Of a stretch of DNA of 64,000 nt, positions 50,301-58,486 are shown one piece after another. This DNA is from Asanoa siamensis. Its GTDB lineage: Bacteria; Actinomycetota; Actinomycetes; Mycobacteriales; Micromonosporaceae. The translations under genes and the position numbers were made by a program. The notes beneath the pieces are model-generated. The model had not been told where the DNA came from. It saw nothing but the letters and a program-made list of their open reading frames with translations, and did not search any database. Numbering within the stretch: the stretch's first letter is position 1; every line of letters begins with the position of its first letter. The stretch is taken from assembly GCF_016862555.1 (NCBI RefSeq), contig NZ_BONE01000004.1, positions 1-64,000 on the forward strand, written 5' to 3'.

Positions 50301-51466
50301 CCCGCTGTTCCGCGTGCGGCGACGACGACCTCGTCCCGTTCGCCGACCTCGGCACCATCCCGGTGTTCTGCGGCGTGCACTGGGCCAGCCGCGACGAGGC
50401 GCTCGCCTCGCCGCTCGGCCGCATGTCGCTGGCCTACTGCCCGTCCTGCGCGTACGTGCGCAACGTGGCCTTCGAGCCCGCGCTGCTGCACTACGACACG
50501 ACGATGGACACCAACCTGCACCACTCGCCCGCGTTCCAGACGTTCTCCGCGGAACTGGTCAAGCACCTCACCGAGCGCTATCCCCTGCGCGGCGCGACGG
50601 TGCTCGACATCGGCTGTGGCCAGGGCGAGTTCCTGCGTGAGCTGTGCCACGTCGCCGGGGCACGGGGCATCGGGTACGACGCGATGTACGCGGGCCCGAC
50701 CGGCCCGGACCCGTCCGGTGCCGAGTTCCACAGTGGACACGCCCCGCTCGACGGTTCGACGGAGCCGTTCGACTTCGTCACCTCGCGGCACTGGTTCGAG
50801 CACGTCGACGACCCGTACGCGTTTCTCGTGGCGCTGCGCACCCTGGCCGGCGACCGGCCGGTGCGCGGCTACATCGAGGTGCCGGACGCGTGCTACGACA
50901 TGGCCACCGCGGGCTGGGAGGTCATCTACCCGCACGTCTCGTACTTCGACGCGTACTCCCTGCGGCGGATCGTCGAGCGGGCCGGCTGGCGGGTCGAGGA
51001 CACCGGCCCGCTGTTCCAGGGCATGTTCCGGTTCGTGGAGTTCTCGGCCAACGTGTCCGGCCCGACCGCCTCGACCGCGCCGCTGCCGGGCGCCGACGCC
51101 GTGTCGCGTCAGTTGGAGGCGATCCGCGGCTTCGCCGCCCGGCACTTCGCCGAGCGCGACAGGTGGCGCACGCTGATCGCCGACCGGATCGCGGCCGGCG
51201 ACCACCCGGTGCTCTGGGGCGCGGGCTCGCGCGGCGTGCAGTTCTTGCACCTCGCCGACCCCGACGGCAGGCTCGCGGCGGTCGTCGACGTCAACGCCCG
51301 CAAGTGGGGTAGGTTCCTGCCCGTGACGGGACACGAGGTCACCGCGCCGGAGACGCTGCGCGGGCTGGACACCAGAACCGTCATCATCACCAACCCGGCA
51401 TACCGCGGCGAGATCGGCGCGACACTGCGCGGCCTCGGCATCGACGCCGAGCTGCTGGTGGCGTGA
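50297..51466 (+). CDS. SAM-dependent methyltransferase with zinc-finger N-terminus (C-methyltransferase-like)
   Basis: 389 residues from GTG 50297, overlapping the previous stop; GTG 50288 is possible. N-terminal Cys4 (C4, C7 in RCSACG; C48, C51 in YCPSC), SAM-binding motif VLDIGCGQGEFLREL and the post-motif SRHWFEHVDDP, then a C-terminal Rossmann-like domain ALGRG-type sequence VLWGAGSRGVQFLHL. This is the same three-part layout as the product of 47847-49076, though clearly diverged. A second sugar or oligosaccharide methylation is likely; C versus O cannot be decided. Confidence 0.85.
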   Translation: MTRCSACGDDDLVPFADLGTIPVFCGVHWASRDEALASPLGRMSLAYCPSCAYVRNVAFEPALLHYDTTMDTNLHHSPAFQTFSAELVKHLTERYPLRGATVLDIGCGQGEFLRELCHVAGARGIGYDAMYAGPTGPDPSGAEFHSGHAPLDGSTEPFDFVTSRHWFEHVDDPYAFLVALRTLAGDRPVRGYIEVPDACYDMATAGWEVIYPHVSYFDAYSLRRIVERAGWRVEDTGPLFQGMFRFVEFSANVSGPTASTAPLPGADAVSRQLEAIRGFAARHFAERDRWRTLIADRIAAGDHPVLWGAGSRGVQFLHLADPDGRLAAVVDVNARKWGRFLPVTGHEVTAPETLRGLDTRTVIITNPAYRGEIGATLRGLGIDAELLVA

Positions 51467-52359
51467 TGCCCCGGGTCACCGTCGGCGTGCCGGTCTACAA
51501 CGCGGCCCGCTACCTGCCGCTGGCGCTGGACGCGCTGCGCGCGCAGGACTATCCGGACCTGGAGATCGTCGTCAGCGACAACGCGTCGACGGACGAGACC
51601 TGGGAGATCTGCCAGGCGTACGCCGTGGCCGACCCGCGGATCCGGTTGTGGCGCAACGAGCGCAACCTCGGCGGGCACGCCAACTTCGCCCGCGTGGTCG
51701 AGCTCGCGTCGGGCGAGCTGTTCAAGTGGGCGGCGTACGACGACCTGTGCCGCCCCGGCCTCGTCCGCGCCTGCGTGGCCGCGCTGGACGCCGCCGGGCC
51801 GCGCGCGGTGCTCGCGTACCCGAAGACGGTTCTGATCGACGAGGACGGCGAGCTGATCGGGCCCTACGCCGACAAGCTCGACCTGCGCGACGCGCGGGCC
51901 TGGAAGCGGCTCTCGGGGCTGGCCAACAACATCAGCCTGTGCCACGCGCACTTCGGCGTCTTCCGGATCGACGTGCTGCGGCGCACCGGCCTGATCCGGC
52001 CGTTCCTGTCGTCGGACTACACGCTGATGGCCGAGGTCGCCGCGCTCGGCGAGATCCACGAGGTGCCGGAACCCCTGTTCCTGCGGCGGGTGCACGGCGC
52101 GTCGACCCGGCAGGCGGGCAACTCGGCCGCGGCCGCGACGTCGTGGTTCGCGCCTGACGGCGGGCGGGCCGCCAAGGCGCCGCGCACCACCATGCTGCGC
52201 CAGACGGTCCGCGTGCTGCGCGGCCATCCCGGCGGTCTCGCCAACTCGGCCGCGTTCCTCGGCACCTGGTTCGCCCGGCGGGCCCGGGTGCGACTCGGCG
52301 CGTGGCGGCGCCGGCTGACCGGCAAGCCGATGCCGGCCCTGACCGAGAGCGGCGCGTAG
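51466..52359 (+). CDS. Family 2 glycosyltransferase (polysaccharide cluster II)
   Basis: 297 residues from ATG, coupled by TGATG; GTG 51463 is possible. GT-A fold: VTVGVPVYNAARYLPLAL, VSDNASTDET, and the DXD-type YDDL in KWAAYDDLCRPG. SSDYTLMAEVA may give the acceptor-side acid. The C-terminus is basic and possibly membrane-associated (FARRARVRLGAWRRRLTG). It transfers one sugar of the repeat unit in the cytoplasm. Followed directly by the flippase gene with no spacer. Confidence 0.9.
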   Translation: MPRVTVGVPVYNAARYLPLALDALRAQDYPDLEIVVSDNASTDETWEICQAYAVADPRIRLWRNERNLGGHANFARVVELASGELFKWAAYDDLCRPGLVRACVAALDAAGPRAVLAYPKTVLIDEDGELIGPYADKLDLRDARAWKRLSGLANNISLCHAHFGVFRIDVLRRTGLIRPFLSSDYTLMAEVAALGEIHEVPEPLFLRRVHGASTRQAGNSAAAATSWFAPDGGRAAKAPRTTMLRQTVRVLRGHPGGLANSAAFLGTWFARRARVRLGAWRRRLTGKPMPALTESGA

Positions 52360-53901
52360 GTGGTTTCGGCACCTCCCGCGGCAGCGCCACCGGTCGAGAA
52401 GAAGCCCGGGGTCGGCAGCGCGATCGGCTGGTCGTACGTGCTGACCGGTGGTCGGGTCGGCGCCACCGTGCTGGTGACCTTCGTGCTCGCGAAGCTGTTG
52501 GGCCCGCACGAGTTCGGTGTGGTCGCGATGGCCACCGTGTTCATCACCGTCGCACAGACGATCCTCCAGCAGGGCCTGTTCACCGCGATCCTGCAGCGCG
52601 ACAAGCTCACCCCCGAGCACCTGAACGCCGCCTTCGGCGTGATGCTGATCTCCGGCTTCGTGGTCGGCGGCGCCGCGGCGGCGCTGAGCCCGGTCTGGGC
52701 GCTGGCCAACCGCGAGCCGTCGCTGACCACGGTCTGCCTGGCGCTCTCGCCGCTCGTGCTGATGCAGGCGCTGGCCATCGTGCCGGAGGCGGTGCTGCGG
52801 CGGGACCTGCAGTTCCGCACGGTCGCCCTGCGTACGCTGGCCGCTTCGGTCGTCAGCGGCGTGGCCGGCGTGGTGCTCGCGCTGCTCGGTGCGGGTGTCT
52901 GGGCGCTGGTCGCGCAGGCGCTGGTCAACGCGTTCGTCGGGCTCGTGATCCTCTGGACGGTCTGCCCGTGGCGCCCGTCCGGCGGGCTGCGGCTGGGCGC
53001 GATCCGTGACCTGTGGAAGTTCTCGATGCACTCGGCCAGCGCGGGCCTCGGCTCGATGCTGAGCTCCAAGGCCGACGTGATCCTGACGGGCCTGTTCTTC
53101 GGCCCGGTCGCGACCGGCATCTACCGGCTGGCCGCGCGGCTGCCCGACATGCTGGTCGACGTGACCGTGCGGTCGCTGCAGCAGGTGGCGCTGCCGTCGC
53201 TGTCCCGGCTCCAGCACGATCGCGCGGCGTTCGGCCGGCACCTGACCACGCTGCAGCACCTCGGTGCGGTCAGCGGCCTGCCGCTGCTGGGCGTGCTCGT
53301 CGCGGTCGGCGGCCCGCTGATCGAGTTCCTCGGGCCGCAGTGGGACGGCACCCGGTTGCCGCTCACGCTGCTCTGCCTCTACGGGGCGCTCAACGCGTAC
53401 GGGGTGCTGCTCGGCCCGGCCCTGCAGGCGATCGGCCAGCCGGCGAAGCTCGCGGCGATCCTGTGGACGCGCGGCATCCTGGGCGTCGCCGTGTTCGCCG
53501 CGGTCGGCGCGCTGCTGCACGACGCGGGCGCGGCGACCCAGGCGACGGCGATCGCGCTGGCGGCGATCGGCATGCAGTTCGCGATGAACGCGGCCTCGGT
53601 CTGGGTCACGGTCTCCCGCGCGGTCGGCGGCTCGGTCACCCGCTTCCTGGCGCCGACCCTGCCGTCCGTGCTGGCCGGCGCCCTGGCCGCCGCGGTGCCG
53701 TGGCTGTTCGGCGCGCTCGGCCTGTCCTTGCGCCCACCGCTGCTGACGCTGGTCGTCTACGGCGCGGTGGCGGGCATCCTCGCCGGCGGCGTGCTCTGGG
53801 TGACCGACCGCCGCCTGCGGACGCTGGTCCGGCGCAAGCTCGGCGGCCGGCTGTCCTGGATCCCGCTGAGCCACCCGCGTACGGGCCGGCACGTCGCCTG
53901 A
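52360..53901 (+). CDS. Lipopolysaccharide/oligosaccharide flippase (MOP superfamily, Wzx-like)
   Basis: 513 residues from GTG immediately after the previous stop. About 14 membrane helices, the standard Wzx/MATE-like count, with the characteristic early YVLTGGRVGATVLVTFVLA, LLGPHEFGVVAMATVF and the central GPVATGIYRLAARLPDML. It moves lipid-linked repeat units across the membrane, supplying the Wzy-like proteins at 41964 and possibly 16347. Last gene of the forward operon; its stop is 8 bases from that of the convergent acetyltransferase gene. Confidence 0.9.
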   Translation: MVSAPPAAAPPVEKKPGVGSAIGWSYVLTGGRVGATVLVTFVLAKLLGPHEFGVVAMATVFITVAQTILQQGLFTAILQRDKLTPEHLNAAFGVMLISGFVVGGAAAALSPVWALANREPSLTTVCLALSPLVLMQALAIVPEAVLRRDLQFRTVALRTLAASVVSGVAGVVLALLGAGVWALVAQALVNAFVGLVILWTVCPWRPSGGLRLGAIRDLWKFSMHSASAGLGSMLSSKADVILTGLFFGPVATGIYRLAARLPDMLVDVTVRSLQQVALPSLSRLQHDRAAFGRHLTTLQHLGAVSGLPLLGVLVAVGGPLIEFLGPQWDGTRLPLTLLCLYGALNAYGVLLGPALQAIGQPAKLAAILWTRGILGVAVFAAVGALLHDAGAATQATAIALAAIGMQFAMNAASVWVTVSRAVGGSVTRFLAPTLPSVLAGALAAAVPWLFGALGLSLRPPLLTLVVYGAVAGILAGGVLWVTDRRLRTLVRRKLGGRLSWIPLSHPRTGRHVA

Positions 53902-53909
53902 AGCGTGTC

Positions 53910-54443
53910 CTAGCCGTCGAGGAAGGCCAGTTGCGCGGTCTTGTGCTCGGTGGTCACCACGTCGCCGAAGACGAAGCCGAGGCGGCGCCAGCGGGCCAGC
54001 CCGCGCTCGTTGCGGACGTCCGGCTCGACGACGATCCGCTCGGTGCCCGGCCGGCTCGTGAAGGCGAAGCGCAGCAGGGCGCCGGCCACGGCGCCCGTGA
54101 ACCCGGGCACCGGCGGGTCGGCCGGGGCGAGCAGCAGGTGGATGCCGAAGTCGCCGTCGCGGACCGGGTAGTACTCGCCGATCGGGTCCGCGGCGGGCTC
54201 GTAGGTCTGGAAGATGCCGACCGGACGGTCGTCGAGCACCATCAGGTACGCGTGATGGGTGTCGAGGCCGTCGACGAACGCGTAGATCTCCCGCACCTGC
54301 TCGGGGGAGTGGTCGGTCATGCCCCAGAACTCGGCGCGCGGCTGCGTGACCCAGCCGTGGACGACGTCGAGGTGGCGCACCGGATCCAGGCGTTCGAGCG
54401 TGAAGGTGCCGAGGCCGGGCAGCTCCTCCCGGTAGGCCGTCAT
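53910..54443 (-). CDS. AlcB/IucB-type GNAT acetyltransferase (siderophore-related)
   Basis: 177 residues from ATG 54443, overlapping the previous gene's stop. Matches the siderophore N-acyltransferase family used for hydroxylysine or hydroxyornithine acylation: VHGWVTQPRAEFWGM near the start, FGIHLLLAP, and the late VVEPDVRNERGLARWRRLGF with FGDVVTTEHKTAQLAF. It acylates an amine with acetyl-CoA or a similar donor in the cytoplasm. An iron box upstream of the operon supports an iron-regulated role. No siderophore synthetase or hydroxylase lies nearby. Confidence 0.85.
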   Translation of the reverse strand: MTAYREELPGLGTFTLERLDPVRHLDVVHGWVTQPRAEFWGMTDHSPEQVREIYAFVDGLDTHHAYLMVLDDRPVGIFQTYEPAADPIGEYYPVRDGDFGIHLLLAPADPPVPGFTGAVAGALLRFAFTSRPGTERIVVEPDVRNERGLARWRRLGFVFGDVVTTEHKTAQLAFLDG

Positions 54444-54970
54444 CGCCGGCCCTCCAGGGGCAGCGGGCACACGAGCATCCGATGTGGACGCCAGCCGGGG
54501 AACGGCACCAGGTCGCCGACGTGGGCGAAACCCGTCGCCTGCAACGCCCGCCAGACCCGCGCGTTGCTCTCGGACACGGCCACCGAGACGCGCTCCTCGG
54601 TCCGGCTCCCGCACAGCTCGCGGATCATCGGCACGCCCAGCCGGTGCCGGCGGTGCTCGGGGAGCACGAACGCTTCGCAGATCGCGAAGGTGCGGCCGGT
54701 CCACTCCTGCGTCACGGGCCCGTCGAGGCCGCGCCACCAGAGCGTTTCGGGCGGCAGCGGGCAGCCCATGACCGCACCGGCCAGCCTCCCGTCGACGTAG
54801 GCGACGGTCGCGGCGAACCCGGGCGCCTCGGCGGTCCAGACGAGCCGTTGCTCGACGGTCGGCTCACTGTGGTCGGTCAGGTGCAGGTCGGCCGCGTGGA
54901 CTTCGCGGTAGACCTTGGCCAACTCGGTGATGTCGACGCTCTCGGTGAGCTCGACCGCTACTGCGGACAA
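54440..54970 (-). CDS. GNAT-family acetyltransferase, iron-regulated operon
   Basis: 176 residues from TTG 54970, with AGGAG 6 bases upstream. GNAT core with VLPEHRRHRLGVPMIREL as the acetyl-CoA loop (R/QxxGxG/A) and VSESNARVWRALQATGF as the C-terminal helix-strand. Acceptor unknown. First gene of a two-gene operon with the AlcB-like enzyme; the iron box ends 15 bases before the start, so repression by iron-loaded IdeR/DmdR is very likely. Confidence 0.83.
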   Translation of the reverse strand: MSAVAVELTESVDITELAKVYREVHAADLHLTDHSEPTVEQRLVWTAEAPGFAATVAYVDGRLAGAVMGCPLPPETLWWRGLDGPVTQEWTGRTFAICEAFVLPEHRRHRLGVPMIRELCGSRTEERVSVAVSESNARVWRALQATGFAHVGDLVPFPGWRPHRMLVCPLPLEGRR

Positions 54971-54984
54971 GAGGGGCTCCTAGG

Positions 54985-55003
54985 TTTGGTTAGGCTCACC
55001 TAA
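54985..55003. promoter_or_regulatory. Iron box (IdeR/DmdR operator)
   Basis: TTTGGTTAGGCTCACCTAA, matching the actinobacterial iron-box consensus TTAGGTTAGGCTAACCTAA at 17 of 19 positions. It lies 15 bases before the TTG start of the acetyltransferase operon. Such sites are bound by the iron-loaded DtxR-family repressor, so the operon should be on when iron is scarce. Confidence 0.88.
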
Positions 55004-55029
55004 GCACAGCGTGCCTCGCGCGACAAGAG

Positions 55030-55341
55030 TCAGCCGTGGCGGTCCAGGAGCTCGCGCAGGGCGGCGACTTCCGCGTCGAGGGCCGCCTCGCCGGCCGGGG
55101 TGATCCGGATCCAGGTCTTCGCCCGGTTGCCGTGGTAGCCGCGCTCGATCGCCACGAGGTCGGCGTCCGCCAGCACCGCGAGGTGGCGGGAGAGGTTGCC
55201 CGCGGTGAGTTCCAGCGCTTCGCGGAGGTAGCTGACCTCCACCCGGTCCGACTCGGAGGCGATCGTCAGGATGCCCAGCCGGTGGCGCTGGTGGACGGTG
55301 TCGTTCAGGCCGTTGGTCGGGAACGGCGCATCGTCGGTCAC
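55030..55341 (-). CDS. Winged-helix transcriptional regulator (HTH_34/ArsR-MarR-like)
   Basis: 103 residues from GTG 55341, overlapping the upstream stop as GTGA. A single winged helix: LNDTVHQRHRLGILTIA, recognition region YLREALELTAGNLSRHLAVL, then the wing KTWIRITPAGEAAL. No ligand domain or metal motif is visible. Coupled to the membrane-protein gene upstream, which it probably regulates; the palindrome at 56129-56145 is the likely operator. Confidence 0.86.
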   Translation of the reverse strand: MTDDAPFPTNGLNDTVHQRHRLGILTIASESDRVEVSYLREALELTAGNLSRHLAVLADADLVAIERGYHGNRAKTWIRITPAGEAALDAEVAALRELLDRHG

Positions 55342-56096
55342 ACCAGGCCCCGGGTCGACGTGCCGCGTTTCGCGGCCAGGGCGGCGATCGCGCCGCCGGC
55401 CAGGAGGATCGCGGCGGGTGGCACGGCGGCGAGCAGGAAGCTGAACCGGGTCAGGTCGCCTGGCTCGAACTCGCTGAGGTGGAACCAGCCGTTGACCGCG
55501 ATCACCGCGGTCGCGAAGGCCAGCGCCACCGCGAGCAGGCCCAGGCTGCGTTCGAGGCGGGCCAGCACGAGCAGGCCGACCGTGATGACGAGGTGGGGCA
55601 GCATGCCCCGGTTGGCGACGCCCAGCATCGGCATCGTGAGCCACCGCGTGCCGTCGGATATCGCGCTGTCCATGTTGAACAGGACGAAGCGCAGCACGAC
55701 CGGGAGCAGCAGCCCCACGGCCACGCCGATCGCGCCGGCCTTGACGTAGCCGCGGGTCGGGGTGGCGACGCCGGTCCGCTCGGCCCGCCAGTGGTACCAG
55801 GCGAGGGTGGCCAGGAAACCGGCGACCAGGGCGACCAGCCAGTACCAGCCGAGGGCCGCGGAACGGTCCAGGAAGACGCCGCCGAGCGCGGCCAACGGGT
55901 GGGCATCCGCGGGCGCGGGCTTTCCGTCGAACGGTGCGACGGACTCCACATAGAACGGTGCGGCGGCGGCCGTGAGCAGGCCGAAGAGCACGAGCGGGAA
56001 CCAGTAGGCCTGGCGGTCCGCACGCGTGCGCCGGCGCAGCGCGGTGACCGACTCGAGCAGCTCGGCGGGTGACTGGTCGCGGTGCGGATCCGACAT
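55338..56096 (-). CDS. Multi-pass membrane protein paired with a winged-helix regulator
   Basis: 252 residues from ATG 56096, with GAGGAGG upstream; earlier in-frame starts are less likely. N-terminal cytoplasmic part SPAELLESVTALRRRTRADRQ, then about six membrane helices (around 31-50, 82-102, 118-140, 158-175, 185-205, 218-240). No transporter or enzyme family recognised. Pairs of this kind in actinobacteria are common, with function unknown; exchange or sensing at the membrane is a guess. Confidence 0.78.
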   Translation of the reverse strand: MSDPHRDQSPAELLESVTALRRRTRADRQAYWFPLVLFGLLTAAAAPFYVESVAPFDGKPAPADAHPLAALGGVFLDRSAALGWYWLVALVAGFLATLAWYHWRAERTGVATPTRGYVKAGAIGVAVGLLLPVVLRFVLFNMDSAISDGTRWLTMPMLGVANRGMLPHLVITVGLLVLARLERSLGLLAVALAFATAVIAVNGWFHLSEFEPGDLTRFSFLLAAVPPAAILLAGGAIAALAAKRGTSTRGLV

Positions 56097-56128
56097 GGCG
56101 CGCCTCCTCGACACCTGCGGTACAGAAA

Positions 56129-56145
56129 GGTTTGCACCGCAAACC
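56129..56145. promoter_or_regulatory. Perfect inverted repeat upstream of the regulator operon, probable operator
   Basis: GGTTTGC, 3-base spacer ACC, GCAAACC. Located 32 bases upstream of the membrane-protein start and 16 bases from the next gene's stop. Its symmetry suits a dimeric winged-helix protein, most simply the regulator encoded in the same operon. Confidence 0.55.
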
Positions 56146-56160
56146 GATCTGCGCAAGGGG

Positions 56161-57147
56161 TCAGTCGACGACCGGCTGTCGGGTGTCGGCCCACAGGTTG
56201 GTGTCGGCCCAGGTCACGCCCGGGTGCGCGGGGCGGGCGACCACGCCGTAGCGGAAGTCGCGGCCGAAGACGTTGCGGCGGAAGATGACCGACTCGGCCG
56301 ACAGGTCGTCGCGCAGGCCGACCGAGTAGTTGCCGCCGTTGCAGTAGTTGTCCTCGAAGACCAGGTCGCGCACCTGCGGCGTCGACGTGGAACCGACCAT
56401 GACGCAGGCGTTGAGCGGGTCCTTCGCCGCCTTGTCGTAGGGCTCCAGGCGGTTGTGCTTGACCACGATGGCCGCGCCGCCGGTGGTCTGCAGGGCGTCG
56501 TTGTGCGAGCCGCCCGAGCGGGCCAGGTCGTGGATCCACGAGTCGACGACCGCGGTGTTGTTGCCGAGGCGCGGGCCGTCGATGACGTTGTGCACGTCGA
56601 CGCGGCGCAGTGTGTAGTTGTCGCAGCAGACCGCCGTGGAGTTGACGCCCGAACCGTCGATCTCGACGTCCTCGAGCACCAGGTTCTCGGTGGTGTCGAA
56701 GGTGCGGACGGCCCAGGTCTTGCGGTCGCAGGTGATCCGCGACTGGCGGATCGTCACGTTCTTGGCGTGCACGTCGACGCAGCCGTCGATGTCGAGGCCC
56801 GTGACCACCTGGCCGTCGGTGACCAGGTCGAGGCTTTCGGCCTTGGTCAGCGTGACCCCCTCGGGCACGCCGGTGTTGGTCGCGCCGGGCCAGTCGGTCG
56901 GGACCTCGCCCTCGGCCGAGACCGCGGCGCCCGCCGAGGCGGCCGGCGCGCTGGTGGCCGCGACCGGCGGCGGCGCTTCGTCACCCTCGGGCAGCACCCA
57001 CGGTGCCACGAGGGCGCCGACCAGCAGCAGGGCCAGCACGCCCAGCGCGATCGCGATCGGGCGGCGCCAGCGCACCCGCCACGGGGGGCGCGGCGGCGGG
57101 TCGCCGGGGCCACGCACGCGAGCGACGCCGACGGCGGTGTTGGTCAC
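56161..57147 (-). CDS. Membrane-anchored right-handed beta-helix protein
   Basis: 328 residues from GTG. Short cytoplasmic start rich in Arg/Pro, one membrane helix at about 31-52 (signal anchor), an Ala/Pro/Ser linker to about 85, then a parallel beta-helix of right-handed type: repeated short strands such as NVTIRQSRITC, LVLEDVEIDGSG, YTLRRVDVHNVIDG and DLVFEDNYCNGG. Several Cys may form bonds across rungs. Resembles pectate-lyase-fold surface proteins, but no catalytic Arg/Asp set is recognised. Extracellular role, perhaps polysaccharide binding, is inferred. Confidence 0.8.
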   Translation of the reverse strand: MTNTAVGVARVRGPGDPPPRPPWRVRWRRPIAIALGVLALLLVGALVAPWVLPEGDEAPPPVAATSAPAASAGAAVSAEGEVPTDWPGATNTGVPEGVTLTKAESLDLVTDGQVVTGLDIDGCVDVHAKNVTIRQSRITCDRKTWAVRTFDTTENLVLEDVEIDGSGVNSTAVCCDNYTLRRVDVHNVIDGPRLGNNTAVVDSWIHDLARSGGSHNDALQTTGGAAIVVKHNRLEPYDKAAKDPLNACVMVGSTSTPQVRDLVFEDNYCNGGNYSVGLRDDLSAESVIFRRNVFGRDFRYGVVARPAHPGVTWADTNLWADTRQPVVD

Positions 57148-57230
57148 GAGATCCCCCAGGTTTCGCGCGGCACGACGCCTCGTGGGCGTCGCCGGGCTGC
57201 GAACGCATCGACGCTACAAGCAGGCATCAG

Positions 57231-57246
57231 GAGGTCACAAGACCTC
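57231..57246 (-). terminator. Weak hairpin at the 3' end of the AI-2E family gene
   Basis: Arms GAGGTC and GACCTC with a 4-base loop, overlapping the stop of the reverse-strand gene by 2 bases. Short stem and no T-tract. Confidence 0.3.
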
Positions 57247-58402
57247 AGCGAGCTTCCTGACGAGGCATGACCACCTCGCGGACGATGAGTTGGATCGCCG
57301 CCACCGCGGGAATGGCGACCAGGGCGCCGAGCACGCCGAACAGGCCGACGCCGACCAGGGCCGCCACGATCGCCGCCACGTCGCTCACCTTGACCGAGCG
57401 GCGCATCACCTTCGGGTAGATGAGGTAGTTCTCGACCTGCTGGTAGACGATGAAGAACACGGCCGAGGCGATGCCGATCGTCAACGAGTCGGCGAACGCC
57501 ACGATGGTGACGATGACCGCGCCGATGGTCGCGCCGATCTGGGGGATCAGGTCGGAGACCGCGACGACCACGGCCAGCGCGAACGGGTAGGCCAGGCCGA
57601 CGATCATCGCGAAGACGAAGGACGTGATGCCGGCCAGTACGGCGATCGCCAGGGCGCCGACGATGTAGGCACCGACCTTGGCGAGGATCTCGTCGGTGAG
57701 CAGCCGCACCCGGTCGCGGCGGGACGCGGGGACCAGGCCGTACGCGGCGCTCTTCATCCTGTCGAAGGACGCCATGAAGTAGATCGTGAGCACCAGCACG
57801 GTGAGCACCTGGAAGATGGTGCCGAAGATGAGCCGCGCGCCGCCGAACACGCCGCCCAGCGCCCGGCTGAACGTCTCGGGGCTGGCCAGCGACTTGGCCC
57901 GTTCCACGAGGTCGAACTGGCCGACCAGGTCGTTGATGGTGTCGTTGCGCTGCAGCGCCTCGATGTAGCCGGGCGCCGCGGTGATGAAGTCGCCGACCTG
58001 GGTGACCAGCGGCGGCACGAGCGCGCTGATCGCGCCGCCCAGCACCAGCACGAGGGACAGCGCGACGATCGCCACCGCGCCGCCGCGCGGCACGCCGATC
58101 TTGCGCAGCCGGACCACCGCCGGGTTGAGCCCGATCGCCAGGAACAGCGCGATGAAGATGAGGACCAGGATGCCGAACGCGTTGCGGACGGCGAGATAGG
58201 AGACGTACGCGAGGACCAGGCCCAGCCCGCCGACGAAGCCGAGCAGGAACGGGCTGCGGCGGAACGGCCGGCCCGGCCGCCCGTAGGGCAGCGTGTCGTC
58301 GTCTTCGGCGGTGTCGGCGGGCGGCGCGGTGCGTGGCTTGGGCACGGGCTCGTCGCCCGTCTCCCGCTGGTCGGCCGCCGGGGCCGGATCGTCGGCGCTC
58401 AC
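57245..58402 (-). CDS. AI-2E family transporter (PerM/YdiK-like)
   Basis: 385 residues from GTG 58402, chosen for the GAGGGGG 6 bases upstream; GTG 58417 is also in frame. After about 45 polar residues come eight membrane helices in the family's pattern: a first pair at about 50-95, a large cytoplasmic region, then the late block with DLIPQIGATIGAVIVTIVAF and IVYQQVENYLIYPKVM, the family signature. Such proteins act as exporters of AI-2 or as ion/proton antiporters; the physiological substrate here is unknown. Monocistronic in appearance. Confidence 0.9.
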   Translation of the reverse strand: MSADDPAPAADQRETGDEPVPKPRTAPPADTAEDDDTLPYGRPGRPFRRSPFLLGFVGGLGLVLAYVSYLAVRNAFGILVLIFIALFLAIGLNPAVVRLRKIGVPRGGAVAIVALSLVLVLGGAISALVPPLVTQVGDFITAAPGYIEALQRNDTINDLVGQFDLVERAKSLASPETFSRALGGVFGGARLIFGTIFQVLTVLVLTIYFMASFDRMKSAAYGLVPASRRDRVRLLTDEILAKVGAYIVGALAIAVLAGITSFVFAMIVGLAYPFALAVVVAVSDLIPQIGATIGAVIVTIVAFADSLTIGIASAVFFIVYQQVENYLIYPKVMRRSVKVSDVAAIVAALVGVGLFGVLGALVAIPAVAAIQLIVREVVMPRQEAR

Positions 58403-58442
58403 CTGGGTCCCCCTCACCTGTCAGGCCCGGCACGTTACAAGA

Positions 58443-58474
58443 CCGGTGCGACGGCCGCGAGACCGCCGCACCGG
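58443..58474 (-). terminator. Hairpin terminator of the metallophosphoesterase gene
   Basis: Arms CCGGTGCG (58443-58450) and CGCACCGG (58467-58474), with a further 3-base pairing inside after one A/C mismatch. It starts 13 bases beyond the reverse-strand stop at 58487. Confidence 0.6.
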
Positions 58475-58486
58475 ACCGGCTCCGGA

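Noticed and set aside
51109-53892. A 927-codon reverse-strand open frame opposite the GT2 and flippase genes
   Set aside because: Gln/Arg/Ala-rich with no structure; the forward strand encodes a standard 14-helix flippase.
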